Shown here piece after piece: positions 51,634-60,379 of a DNA stretch of 64,000 bases. Origin of the DNA: Nitrospinaceae bacterium (lineage in GTDB: Bacteria; Nitrospinota; Nitrospinia; Nitrospinales; VA-1); contig BQJC01000001.1 of the NCBI GenBank assembly GCA_021604505.1, positions 186,001 to 250,000 on the forward strand, given 5' to 3'. How positions within the stretch are numbered: the first letter of the stretch is position 1; every line of letters begins with the position of its first letter. The notes under the pieces were generated by a model. That model ran no database searches. It worked only from the letters and a program-made list of their open reading frames with translations, and was not told the origin of the DNA. The position numbers and the translations under genes were made by a program.

Positions 51634-54600
51634 ATGCCCGAATTAAACAAACTGAATGACCTCGTTGAAAGATTTGACAGAAACCGCGAGGCCTATCTTT
51701 CAGGACAATACAACGAAACCAGAGTCCGGGTGGAGTTCATCGACCCTTTCTTCAAACTGCTGGGCTGGGACGTAAGTAACAAATCCGGGCATGCGGAAGC
51801 CTATAAGGACGTTTATCACGAAGACGCTATCAAGATAGGGGGCGCGACCAAAGCCCCGGATTACTCGTTCCGCATCGGCGGCACGCGCAAGTTTTTTCTG
51901 GAAGCGAAAAAACCGTCCGTCAATATCAAGGAGGATGTCAGCCCCGCCTACCAGCTTCGCCGCTACGCCTGGTCAGCCAAGCTCCCGTTGAGCATCCTCA
52001 CCGATTTCGAGGAATTCGCGGTTTACGACTGCCGCATCAAACCCGCGCAAAACGACAAGGCCTCCACCGCCCGCATCCAGTATCTGAAATACACCGAGTA
52101 CGCGGAAAAATGGGAGGAGATTCATGCCGTTTTTTCCAAGGACGCGATCCTCAAGGGGTCCTTCGACAAATACGCCGAATCGAAAAAGGGGAAAAGGGGA
52201 ACCGCCGAGGTGGACGCCGCCTTTCTCAGGGAAATGGAGACCTGGAGAGAAAACCTGGCCCGCAATCTCGCGCTGCGCAATTCACGGTTGGGAAAGCGTG
52301 ACCTTAATTTCGCGGTGCAGAAAATCATGGACCGCATCATATTCTTGAGAATGTGCGAAGACCGAGGGGTTGAAAACTATGGTCAGCTTCAAGGTCTACA
52401 AAACGGCGCCGGGATTTATCCGCGCCTGTGCCAGCTATTCCATAATGCGGACGACCGCTACAACTCCGGTCTGTTTCATTTCAAGGAGGAAAAAGGCCGC
52501 CCAACCCCGCCCGACCACCTGACGCTCGATCTGAATCTCGACGATAAAATTCTCAAGGATATCCTCAAAAGTCTGTACTACCCCCAAAGCCCTTACGAAT
52601 TTTCCGTCCTGCCCACGGAAATTTTAGGCCAGGTCTATGAGCAATTTCTGGGAAAAGTGATCCGCCTGACCTCCGGTCACCGCGCCATCGTCGAGGAAAA
52701 ACCCGAGGTCAAGAAAGCCGGCGGCGTGTATTACACCCCCTCCTACATCGTCGACTACATCGTCAAACAAACCGTGGGCAAACTGCTGGAAGGCAAGAAA
52801 CCGGGAGCCCGGAGCGCCGTCCACAAGATCAAGATACTCGACCCCGCCTGCGGCTCAGGGTCGTTTTTAATCGGCGCGTACCAGTTTCTGCTCGACTGGC
52901 ACCGCGACCGCTATGTGGAGATGGACCCGAAGAAACACAAAAAAGCGCTGTACCAGGGGCCTAAGGGAGAATGGCGGCTGACCACCGCCGAGCGCAAACG
53001 CATCCTGCTCACCCACATTTACGGAGTGGACATCGACCCGCAGGCGGTGGAGACCACCAAACTATCCCTGCTCCTCAAAGTGCTGGAAGGCGAACGGCAG
53101 ATAGACCTTTTCCGTGAACGGGCACTGCCCGATCTGGGCGACAACATCAAATGCGGCAACTCGCTGATCGGGCCGGATTTTTACGACCACCAGCAGACCG
53201 ATCTGTTCGACGAAGAAGAACGCTACCGCATCAACGTCTTCGACTGGCAGGCCGAGTTTCCCGAGATCATGCAATCGGGAGGGTTCGACGCAGTGATCGG
53301 CAACCCGCCTTATGTAAGAATTCAAACATTAAAAGAATTTGCTCCAATTGAAGTGGAATTTTATAAGGATTATTACCATTCAGCCAGCAAAGGAAATTAC
53401 GATATTTATTTGTTATTTGTTGAGCGTGGATTTCAGTTACTTAACGCCAAAGGCCTTTTTGGATTCATCCTTCCTCATAAGTTTTTTAACGCGAAATATG
53501 GTGAGCCGCTTCGCAACATCATTTCGCAAGGAAATCATTTGCAAGAAGTAGTTCATTTTGGTGATCAACAAATTTTTTCAGGTGCAACAACTTATACTTG
53601 TCTCTTGTTTTTAAGTAGAATTGGTAAAGGCTTAACTCAGGTAATAAAGGTTCACAACTTGGTTGCTTGGCGTAATAACTCAAATGATATTAAAAAAGAA
53701 ACAATATCTACCAAAAAAATAACAGCTCGAGAATGGAATTTTGTAGTGGGTAAAGCAGGAGATTTATTTTCTAAATTAGAAAAAATGGAAATTAAATTAA
53801 ACGATGTAACAAATAGAATTTTTCAAGGAATTAAAACAAGTGCTGACAAAATTTACATCGTTGAAGAAAAGAAGTGGGGGAAAAATAAAGTAAAAATCTA
53901 CTCTCGAGAAAAGGATTCTGAATATTGGATCGAAACAAATTTGTTACACCCGCTGATAAAGGGCGGTGATAGCAAGCGATATTCTCTAAAACCTACAAAT
54001 CGATTAATTCTTTTCCCTTATGAGAAAAAAAATGGTGGCAAAGCACAATTAATTTCAGAAACCAATTTAAAAACATTTTATCCACTCACATGGACCTATT
54101 TAAAAGATAATAAAAGGTTTCTTGAAAACAGAGAAAACGGGAAAATGGTAGGGGCTGGATGGTTCGGGTATGTGTATCCAAAAGCACTTGATGTCATGGC
54201 ACTTCCAAAAATATTTACACCCGATATTGCAGATCGCGCATCTTTTTCTTTTGACAAAACAGGAGAATTATTTTTTACAGGAGGTGTATCGGGAGGTTAT
54301 GGAATCCTTGTTTCGCCACAATTCTCAAATCAATATATTTTAGGATTACTAAATAGCAAGGTATTAGAATGGTTTATTCGGCAATCCGCTACGCAAATGC
54401 GTGGAGGATATTACAGTTATGAATCTCGCTTTATCAAATATCTTCCCATCCGCACCATCGACTTTTCCAATGCCGAAGACAAAGCCCGGCACGACCAGAT
54501 GGTGCAATTGGTCGAGCGCATGCTGGACCTCCACAAAAAACTGGCCTCCGCCAACACCGGGCACGACAAGACCGTTCTTAAACGCCAGATCGACGCCACG

Positions 54601-54687
54601 GACCAGCAAATCGACCGTCTGGTCTATGAACTTTATGACTTGACGGATGCGGAAATCGCCATCGTCGAGGAAAGCGTGAAGAAATAA
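51634..54687 (+). CDS. Single-polypeptide Type IIG restriction-modification enzyme (Eco57I/BcgI-like)
   Basis: 1017 residues from ATG at 51634. N-terminal nuclease: RVEFIDPFFKLLGWDVS, APDYSFRIGG (D76) and FFLEAKKPS (E90, K92) form a PD-(D/E)XK core. Central gamma-class N6-adenine methyltransferase: motif I LDPACGSGSFLIG (about residue 401) and motif IV GNPPYVR (about 557). The following about 360 residues form a target-recognition region with the C-terminal TaqI-like specificity fold (about residues 560-930). Ending LYDLTDAEIAIVEESVKK is typical. It cuts and methylates DNA as one protein, without partner. The specificity region is markedly AT-rich relative to both flanks. Repeats bracket the gene. 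Confidence 0.93.
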   Translation: MPELNKLNDLVERFDRNREAYLSGQYNETRVRVEFIDPFFKLLGWDVSNKSGHAEAYKDVYHEDAIKIGGATKAPDYSFRIGGTRKFFLEAKKPSVNIKEDVSPAYQLRRYAWSAKLPLSILTDFEEFAVYDCRIKPAQNDKASTARIQYLKYTEYAEKWEEIHAVFSKDAILKGSFDKYAESKKGKRGTAEVDAAFLREMETWRENLARNLALRNSRLGKRDLNFAVQKIMDRIIFLRMCEDRGVENYGQLQGLQNGAGIYPRLCQLFHNADDRYNSGLFHFKEEKGRPTPPDHLTLDLNLDDKILKDILKSLYYPQSPYEFSVLPTEILGQVYEQFLGKVIRLTSGHRAIVEEKPEVKKAGGVYYTPSYIVDYIVKQTVGKLLEGKKPGARSAVHKIKILDPACGSGSFLIGAYQFLLDWHRDRYVEMDPKKHKKALYQGPKGEWRLTTAERKRILLTHIYGVDIDPQAVETTKLSLLLKVLEGERQIDLFRERALPDLGDNIKCGNSLIGPDFYDHQQTDLFDEEERYRINVFDWQAEFPEIMQSGGFDAVIGNPPYVRIQTLKEFAPIEVEFYKDYYHSASKGNYDIYLLFVERGFQLLNAKGLFGFILPHKFFNAKYGEPLRNIISQGNHLQEVVHFGDQQIFSGATTYTCLLFLSRIGKGLTQVIKVHNLVAWRNNSNDIKKETISTKKITAREWNFVVGKAGDLFSKLEKMEIKLNDVTNRIFQGIKTSADKIYIVEEKKWGKNKVKIYSREKDSEYWIETNLLHPLIKGGDSKRYSLKPTNRLILFPYEKKNGGKAQLISETNLKTFYPLTWTYLKDNKRFLENRENGKMVGAGWFGYVYPKALDVMALPKIFTPDIADRASFSFDKTGELFFTGGVSGGYGILVSPQFSNQYILGLLNSKVLEWFIRQSATQMRGGYYSYESRFIKYLPIRTIDFSNAEDKARHDQMVQLVERMLDLHKKLASANTGHDKTVLKRQIDATDQQIDRLVYELYDLTDAEIAIVEESVKK

Positions 54688-54706
54688 TATCGTCCCACCC
54701 GTTATT

Positions 54707-54787
54707 CGTCATCGCGAGACGCTGAAAGCGGCGTGGCGATCCAGGGACTCTGGATTGCTTCGTCACCATTGGCTCCTCGCAATGACG
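54707..54787. repeat. Dispersed MITE-like repeat, copy C
   Basis: 81 bases starting CGTCATCGCGAG and ending CTCGCAATGACG, with internal GCGGCGTGGCGATCCAG. Same orientation as copy B at 51323. It begins 19 bases after the restriction gene stop. Confidence 0.75.
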
Positions 54788-54849
54788 TTTGCTCCTTAGG
54801 TGGGCTCATCCTGGAATTTCTTTGCGTTCTCTGCGCCTTTGCGGTGAAA
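54749..54849. repeat. Direct repeat, first copy
   Basis: About 101 bases repeated almost identically at 54931 (differences include an inserted A and T-to-C). It joins the right end of MITE-like copy C to a TCTGCGCCTTTGCGGTGAA-type segment that is a widespread dispersed sequence. Intergenic region 54688-55330 (643 bases) consists largely of such repeats, with no gene I would support. Confidence 0.8.
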
Positions 54850-54891
54850 TCAATTCCCCCCGGCCCCTGTTAAATCCCCTGCATTTGCCTT

Positions 54892-54969
54892 CATGCCCCG
54901 CAGGGGTAAATCCAGAAAGTTACAAAAAATTCTGGATTGCTTCGTCACCATTGGCTCCTCGCAATGACG
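54892..54969. repeat. Dispersed MITE-like repeat, copy D (partial)
   Basis: Begins at an internal block (CATGCCCCGCAGGGGTAAATC) also present in reverse in copies A and B, and ends with the terminal CTCGCAATGACG. It lacks the left terminal repeat, so it is truncated. Confidence 0.65.
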
Positions 54970-55032
54970 TTTGCTCCTTAAGGTGGGCTCATCCTGGAAT
55001 TTCTCTGCGTTCTCTGCGCCTTTGCGGTGAAA
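54931..55032. repeat. Direct repeat, second copy
   Basis: Copy of 54749-54849. The duplication of MITE end plus adjacent segment suggests a local recombination or slippage event after insertion. Confidence 0.8.
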
Positions 55033-55075
55033 AATGGTTTCAGGTTGTTTCATTACCCCTTGAAATCCCCCTAAG

Positions 55076-55092
55076 CCCCTTTAGTAAAGGGG
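55076..55092. repeat. CCCCTTTA/TAAAGGGG palindrome
   Basis: CCCCTTTAGTAAAGGGG with perfect 8-base arms and one central base, embedded in a C-rich/G-rich setting typical of a dispersed palindromic repeat. Not followed by a T tract. It lies between the direct repeats and guaB. Confidence 0.55.
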
Positions 55093-55330
55093 GGACATTT
55101 TCTCCCCCTTCTGTGAAGTAAACGTGCCGGGCATGCGGGCTAAGGAAGGGATATCACGGGGGGCGAGGGGATTTAAATCTTTTCCTTGATTTCCCCCTGT
55201 TTACAGGGCTCAAGCGGTTTTTCGCATTTATTGAGTGAATTCCACTTTTCGGTCGTGATATATTGTCTGTTTCACCCGATGCAATTGATATACGATCAAC
55301 CCAAGCCTTCTCGAACTGCCAAATAAAATT

Positions 55331-56797
55331 ATGCTGGACCCGGAAAAAATAAAAACTTACCTCACTTTTGACGACGTTCTGCTGTTGCCTGGGCATTCCA
55401 AGGTGCTCCCCAACGAGGTGGATGTCGCCACTCAGTTGACGCAGGGCATCCGGCTGAACTGCCCGCTGGTCAGCTCACCCATGGACACGGTCACCGAGGC
55501 CGGCCTCGCCATCGCTCTGGCGCAGGAGGGGGGCATCGGCATCATCCACCGCAACCTGACGGCGGACAGGCAACGCAAGATGGTGGAAAAGGTCAAGCGC
55601 TCGGTCAGCGTCATGATTCCCGACCCCATCACCATGCAGCCGGACCAGAAGATTAACGAGGCGCTGGATGTGATGGAAAAATACAACATCTCCGGCATTC
55701 CCATCACCAACGAGAAAAAGCTGGTCGGTATTCTGACCAATCGCGATTTGCGCTTCGAGACCGACCTGGATAAACCGATCCGCTCGCTGATGACCACCGA
55801 AAAACTGGTGACCATCCCGGAAGGCACGCCTCTGGAGAAATCCAAACAACTTTTGCACAACAACCGTATCGAGAAACTGCTGGTGGTCAACGGCGAAGGC
55901 ACGTTGAAAGGCTTGATCACCATCAAGGACATCGAAAAAGCCGGGAAATACCCCCGCGCCGCCAAGGATGCCAAGGGCCGCCTGCTGGTGGGCGCGGCTT
56001 TGGGCGTCGCCACAAGCCCGATGGACCACGTGGAAACCCTGATCCGGGTGGGGCTGGATGTTCTGGTGATCGACAGCGCGCACGGGCATTCGGAGAAAGT
56101 CTTGCAGACCATCCGCGACATCAAGAACAATTTTCCGGACCTTCAAGTCATCGGCGGCAACGTGGCGACCGCCGAGGGAACCAAAGCCCTGATCAAGGCG
56201 GGAGCCGATGCGGTCAAGGTCGGTGTCGGGCCGGGGTCGATCTGCACGACACGCATCGTCACGGGAGTCGGCGTCCCGCAAATCACCGCCATCGCGGAAT
56301 GCGTGAAAACGGCGGCGAAATACGGGATTCCGGTGATTTCCGACGGCGGCATCAAATATTCCGGCGACATTCCCAAAGCCATCGCCGCAGGGGCGCATTC
56401 GGTCATGATCGGGTCGTTGTTTGCCGGGACGGAGGAAAGTCCGGGGGAAAAAATCCTCTATCAGGGACGAAGCTACAAGGAATACCGCGGAATGGGGTCC
56501 CTGGGCGCTATGTCTCAAGGATCGAGCGAGCGTTATTTCCAGGAACGGGAATTGTCTGAAAGCAAGCTGGTGCCGGAAGGCGTTGAGGCAAGAATTCCCT
56601 ACCGGGGTGTTCTGTCGTTCACGGTTCACCAGCTTCTGGGCGGACTGCGCGCCGCGATGGGTTATTGCGGTTGCAAGGATATTCAAGAACTGCGCGACAA
56701 AGCCACCTTCATCCGCATCACTTCCTCCGGATTGAGGGAAAGCCACGTGCACGACGTGATCGTGACCAAAGAGGCTCCCAATTACCATATCGAATAG
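55331..56797 (+). CDS. guaB: Inosine-5'-monophosphate dehydrogenase
   Basis: 488 residues. Oxidises IMP to XMP with NAD, the committed step to GMP. Signatures: [16 protein letters not shown] at the start, [24 protein letters not shown], a CBS pair at about 95-200, [13 protein letters not shown], the active loop [20 protein letters not shown] with the catalytic Cys and [23 protein letters not shown]. The flap region with [18 protein letters not shown] is complete. Followed 86 bases later by guaA. Upstream of the ATG the last 230 bases contain repeats and no clear regulatory motif. Confidence 0.97.
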   Translation: MLDPEKIKTYLTFDDVLLLPGHSKVLPNEVDVATQLTQGIRLNCPLVSSPMDTVTEAGLAIALAQEGGIGIIHRNLTADRQRKMVEKVKRSVSVMIPDPITMQPDQKINEALDVMEKYNISGIPITNEKKLVGILTNRDLRFETDLDKPIRSLMTTEKLVTIPEGTPLEKSKQLLHNNRIEKLLVVNGEGTLKGLITIKDIEKAGKYPRAAKDAKGRLLVGAALGVATSPMDHVETLIRVGLDVLVIDSAHGHSEKVLQTIRDIKNNFPDLQVIGGNVATAEGTKALIKAGADAVKVGVGPGSICTTRIVTGVGVPQITAIAECVKTAAKYGIPVISDGGIKYSGDIPKAIAAGAHSVMIGSLFAGTEESPGEKILYQGRSYKEYRGMGSLGAMSQGSSERYFQERELSESKLVPEGVEARIPYRGVLSFTVHQLLGGLRAAMGYCGCKDIQELRDKATFIRITSSGLRESHVHDVIVTKEAPNYHIE

Positions 56798-56883
56798 CCG
56801 CCTGATCCCACTGCGATCTGGGACTGCTGAACTTACTTCTAAATAATTGAAAACTTCATTCCCCCTGTTGAAAATTCTCAGAC

Positions 56884-58437
56884 ATGACGACTGACGAACT
56901 GCACGAACAGAAAATCCTGATTCTGGATTTCGGTTCGCAGTACACACAAAATATCGCACGCAAGGTTAGAGAATGTCAGGTCTATTGCGAGATTCACCCT
57001 TGCACCTGGACTCTGAAAGAAATCCTCGATTTCAAGCCTAAAGGAATCATCCTGTCGGGTGGGCCAGCCAGCGTCCTGACACCCGGCTCCCCGCTATGCG
57101 ACCGCGAGCTTTTTCAATCGAAAATCCCCATCCTGGGAATCTGCTATGGAATGCAGTTGATCACCCACACGCTGAACGGCAATGTGGACCCTTCCGCGCA
57201 TCGGGAATTCGGACGTGCGGAATTGATGATCCGGGAGTTCTCCCATCTGTTTTCAGACGTCAAAAACAATTCCATCGTGTGGATGAGCCATGGGGACAAA
57301 ATATCTAAAATGCCGCCCGGATTCTCTGCAACGGCTTTCACGATCAACTCCCCCATCGCCGCGATCGAAAATCGCATCGACAAAATTTACGGCCTGCAAT
57401 TTCATCCGGAAGTGGTTCATACCGCCGAGGGAAAGAAAATTTTGCAAAATTTTCTGTTCAAAATTTGCGGCTGCAAAGCCAATTGGAAAATAGACTCCCT
57501 GGCGGAATTTTCCATCAACGAAATTAAAAAGAAGGTCGGCAGATCGAAAGTGCTGTGCGCCCTGAGCGGCGGGGTCGATTCCTCGGTGGTGGCCATCCTG
57601 GCGCACAAGGCCATCGGTGACAAGCTGACCTGCATCTTCATCGACAACGGACTTTTGCGCACGGGAGAACGGGACAAGGTCGAAAAAACGTTCCGGGATA
57701 ACTTTCACATCAACCTGGACGTGGTGGACGCCGCCGATCAATTTCTGCTTCGCCTGGAAAACGTGACCGACCCGGAGGAAAAAAGAAAAATCATCGGAAA
57801 CGTCTTTATCGAAGTGTTCGAGAAGGAAGCCAAGCGGGTAGGAGATTTTAAGTTTCTGGCGCAGGGGACTCTGTATCCGGATGTCATCGAGTCGGTTTCC
57901 TTCAAAGGGCCGTCGGCGGTCATCAAGACCCATCACAACGTCGGCGGCCTGCCGGAAAAAATGGATCTCAAACTTCTGGAACCTCTGCGCGAATTGTTCA
58001 AGGACGAAGTCCGCGTCATGGGACGGGAGCTGGGAATCCCCGAAGAAATCATCGGCAGGCAGCCCTTTCCCGGTCCGGGCCTCGCGATCCGCATTCTTGG
58101 AGAAATCACCGGAGAACGGCTGACCATTCTTCGAGCCGCCGACAAGATCATCATCGAGGAAATCAAGTTGGCGGGGTTGTATAACCAGATCTGGCAGGCG
58201 TTCGCGGTGCTTTTGCCCATAAAAACCGTCGGCGTCATGGGCGACTCCCGAACCTACGAAAACGTCATCGCCATCCGCGCAGTGTCCAGCAGCGACGGCA
58301 TGACGGCGGACTGGGTGCATCTGCCTTACGACCTTTTGGGCAAACTCTCCAACCGCATCATCAACGAAGTGCAAGGCGTCAACCGCGTCGTCTACGACAT
58401 CAGCTCCAAACCCCCCAGCACGATCGAGTGGGAATGA
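56884..58437 (+). CDS. guaA: GMP synthase (glutamine-hydrolysing)
   Basis: 517 residues. Converts XMP to GMP using glutamine and ATP. N-terminal class I amidotransferase: [19 protein letters not shown], catalytic Cys in [12 protein letters not shown] and the His/Glu in [14 protein letters not shown]-pyrophosphatase domain: P-loop [19 protein letters not shown]-terminal dimerisation domain: [34 protein letters not shown], and the terminal PSTIEWE. Forms the guaB-guaA operon and completes the purine supply encoded by the pur genes further left. Confidence 0.97.
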   Translation: MTTDELHEQKILILDFGSQYTQNIARKVRECQVYCEIHPCTWTLKEILDFKPKGIILSGGPASVLTPGSPLCDRELFQSKIPILGICYGMQLITHTLNGNVDPSAHREFGRAELMIREFSHLFSDVKNNSIVWMSHGDKISKMPPGFSATAFTINSPIAAIENRIDKIYGLQFHPEVVHTAEGKKILQNFLFKICGCKANWKIDSLAEFSINEIKKKVGRSKVLCALSGGVDSSVVAILAHKAIGDKLTCIFIDNGLLRTGERDKVEKTFRDNFHINLDVVDAADQFLLRLENVTDPEEKRKIIGNVFIEVFEKEAKRVGDFKFLAQGTLYPDVIESVSFKGPSAVIKTHHNVGGLPEKMDLKLLEPLRELFKDEVRVMGRELGIPEEIIGRQPFPGPGLAIRILGEITGERLTILRAADKIIIEEIKLAGLYNQIWQAFAVLLPIKTVGVMGDSRTYENVIAIRAVSSSDGMTADWVHLPYDLLGKLSNRIINEVQGVNRVVYDISSKPPSTIEWE

Positions 58438-58604
58438 CAAAAAATCTATTAAAAAACCGTATCGGATGGTTTTGGAGGGTCTGAGCGGCTTTTTGGGGCT
58501 TTTTTCGCTACCGATGAAAGAGAGCGAATAAAAGAAAAATCGGCTGACAACTCGATTGCAAAGGAGAGGTCTCAAACCCTGGCTTACCTGACGGCGCAAA
58601 TGTT

Positions 58605-58795
58605 ACGCACCGCATTCCAAACGGGACAGATTTATCATAACACTCGCAAGCAAAGCTCAATGCGATAGCCCGCCAGTTAAATAAACGGCCACGTAAAACG
58701 TTGGAGCATGAAACGCCAGCAGAAAGATTTAATGCCTGTTGCATCGACCGCTTGCAGTCGCCGTCGAAAGCGGTCTTTCGGCACTCGAGAACGTC
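58605..58795 (+). pseudogene. IS30-family transposase remnant (C-terminal fragment)
   Basis: In one plus frame the bases encode RIPNGTDLS, a stop, then HSQAKLNAIARQLNKRPRKT and LEHETPAERFNAC. This is the IS30-type transposase C-terminus (typical form RFFPKGTDLS..SQ..L..IA..LN.RPRKTL....PAE.F). An internal stop and missing N-terminal two-thirds mark it as dead. Boundaries are approximate. No terminal inverted repeats could be defined. It accounts for part of the 404-base interval 58438-58841; I see nothing else there. Confidence 0.8.
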
Positions 58796-58841
58796 TGACA
58801 CAGTCAGGCAGATCGTGGCGACTAATACATTTGTGTATTTT

Positions 58842-59789
58842 TTAAATAGATTGCGCGCAACGAAAGCCGACGGTTGGATTTTTCATGGACGGGTAGACAA
58901 CGTTTCGAAAGGAAATACGGGCGGACTGTTTGTCGCTGGTCCATCCCCCGCCCTTGATGATGCGAAGGGGGGGCGCTTCCGGTCCCTGCCTGGAAGGAAG
59001 GAAGGCGGTGCTGACCCATTCCCAGACATTTCCCGTCATGTCCAAAAGACCGTAGGGACTGGCCCCCTGTGGATAGGAACCGACCGGTGCGGCCTGCAAG
59101 GACCCGTCATCGTTTCCCCAAAGATTGGCCCGTTCGGAAGAAAATGTATTCCCCCAGGGCCAGAGGTTGCCGGATTCTCCCGAAGCGGCGGCGACCCATT
59201 CCGCTTCTGTCGGCAAACGCTTGCCGGCCCACAGGCAATATTGATGGGCCCCCGTCCAGTCGATTCCCATCGCCGGGCACTTTGGGCATTCCTTGCCGTC
59301 TGTAAAAAGCTTTTCGTCATAGCGGTTGTCAAAAATCTTGTATTGCTCGACGGTGATTTCCAAACGATCCAAATAGAATGCCGACGGATGGATTGCGCCG
59401 GAACCCTGCTTGCCCGGTTGCAGGGTGCCTCGTGGAAGATCGAGAAGGCTCACCCGATTCACGCCCGAATTGACTAAAACCATGAGGGACTGGTCTTTTG
59501 CGTTGAGGATCGTTGGCAGGAGAATTCCTGTGTCGGACGTTTGGAGGGAAAAGTCCGTGCGCCTGCCCTGGGTTTTGTTAGAAGCGGTTTTAACCCTTTG
59601 ACCGTTGGATCGATCGTTGCCGGCATTGTTAAAGAACGACGAGTTGGCAGTTTCGTTTTTAAAGGAGGGATTTGCGTTTTTCTTCGCCGCGCCGCGGTTT
59701 TTGTAAGGTCCGGAGTTTGAGTGAGGCGGGTTGGAAGCGCAGGCGGAAATAAAAAGTAACGTAAGACTGATGAGTAAGAGAGATCTCAA
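58842..59789 (-). CDS. SUMF1/formylglycine-generating-enzyme-domain lipoprotein
   Basis: 315 residues from a TTG start at 59789 (no nearer Met). Lipoprotein signal with lipobox LLFISACASN. The C-terminal about 190 residues form the SUMF1-like domain: VTVEQYKIFDNRYD, GIDWTGAHQYCLWAGKRLPTEAEW, LWPWGNTFSSERANLWG, SPYGLLDMTGNVWEWVS, and GGGWTSDKQSARISFRN...VGFRCAQ. The two active-site cysteines of true FGE are not evident, so a structural or different enzymatic role (for example like EgtB-related domains) is likelier. Overlaps the TPR gene upstream by four bases (TTGA), implying translational coupling. Confidence 0.88.
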   Translation of the reverse strand: MRSLLLISLTLLFISACASNPPHSNSGPYKNRGAAKKNANPSFKNETANSSFFNNAGNDRSNGQRVKTASNKTQGRRTDFSLQTSDTGILLPTILNAKDQSLMVLVNSGVNRVSLLDLPRGTLQPGKQGSGAIHPSAFYLDRLEITVEQYKIFDNRYDEKLFTDGKECPKCPAMGIDWTGAHQYCLWAGKRLPTEAEWVAAASGESGNLWPWGNTFSSERANLWGNDDGSLQAAPVGSYPQGASPYGLLDMTGNVWEWVSTAFLPSRQGPEAPPLRIIKGGGWTSDKQSARISFRNVVYPSMKNPTVGFRCAQSI

Positions 59790-60196
59790 CGTGTTTCAGA
59801 ATCCTTTTTGACCATGGAATCAAACTTTTTTTTCATTTCCCGGTACCGTTGATATTCTTTTTCCGATTCTTCTTTCATGCCCAGCATTTCGTAGGTGTAG
59901 CCTAAGCTGTAGCGGGCATCCATATGCGTGGGATCGAGCTGGATGGCCATTTTGAAGACTTGCTCGGCGTCGTGATACATTTCTTTATAGTTGTAAATCC
60001 CACCCAGCCCGTAATACCCTTCCGGATTTTTGGGGCTTTTCTGAATGGCTTTCAGGAAGGCTTCCACCGCTTTGTCATATTCCTGCTGGTTGGTGTATTC
60101 TATTCCCGCTTTGACGTAGTCATCGGGTTCCTTTTCGGCACAACTGGAAAAAATCAGCGGCAGAAGCAATAGAAAAGTTATTTGTAGGAATCGCAC
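59786..60196 (-). CDS. TPR-repeat lipoprotein
   Basis: 136 residues. Lipoprotein signal with lipobox IFSSCAEKE. Three TPR motifs are readable: YVKAGIEYTNQQEYDKAVEAFLKAI, PEGYYGLGGIYNYKEMYHDAEQVFKMAI and DARYSLGYTYEMLGMKEESEKEY. Outer-membrane or periplasmic scaffold expected. Forms a coupled pair with the SUMF1-domain lipoprotein downstream. Confidence 0.88.
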   Translation of the reverse strand: MRFLQITFLLLLPLIFSSCAEKEPDDYVKAGIEYTNQQEYDKAVEAFLKAIQKSPKNPEGYYGLGGIYNYKEMYHDAEQVFKMAIQLDPTHMDARYSLGYTYEMLGMKEESEKEYQRYREMKKKFDSMVKKDSETR

Positions 60197-60379
60197 TTAA
60201 AAGGCTCGATTTTTGGATCGCAGGATCCGGAAATAATCCTTCAAGACAATAATATAGCATTAGCCGGCATCGATCTCCACACATACTGCGGCCTGTCGGA
60301 CATAAAATGATTGCGGTTTTCAATCCATTAGAACCTATTTGACCGTTCAGGCGACATCGACAGGCATGCCTCGAAATTT

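Noticed and set aside
55431-56959. Long minus-strand frames opposite guaB and guaA
   Set aside because: They are antisense to highly conserved enzymes and show no family signal; long antisense frames are common in GC-rich conserved genes.
58453-58473. Hairpin AAAACC...GGTTTT after guaA as a terminator
   Set aside because: Stem is only six bases with an AT-rich arm and is not followed by a T run; too weak to call.
58701-59477. 258-codon plus-strand frame starting in the IS30 remnant
   Set aside because: Beyond the remnant it runs antisense to the SUMF1 lipoprotein, whose motifs are clear; the frame is incidental.
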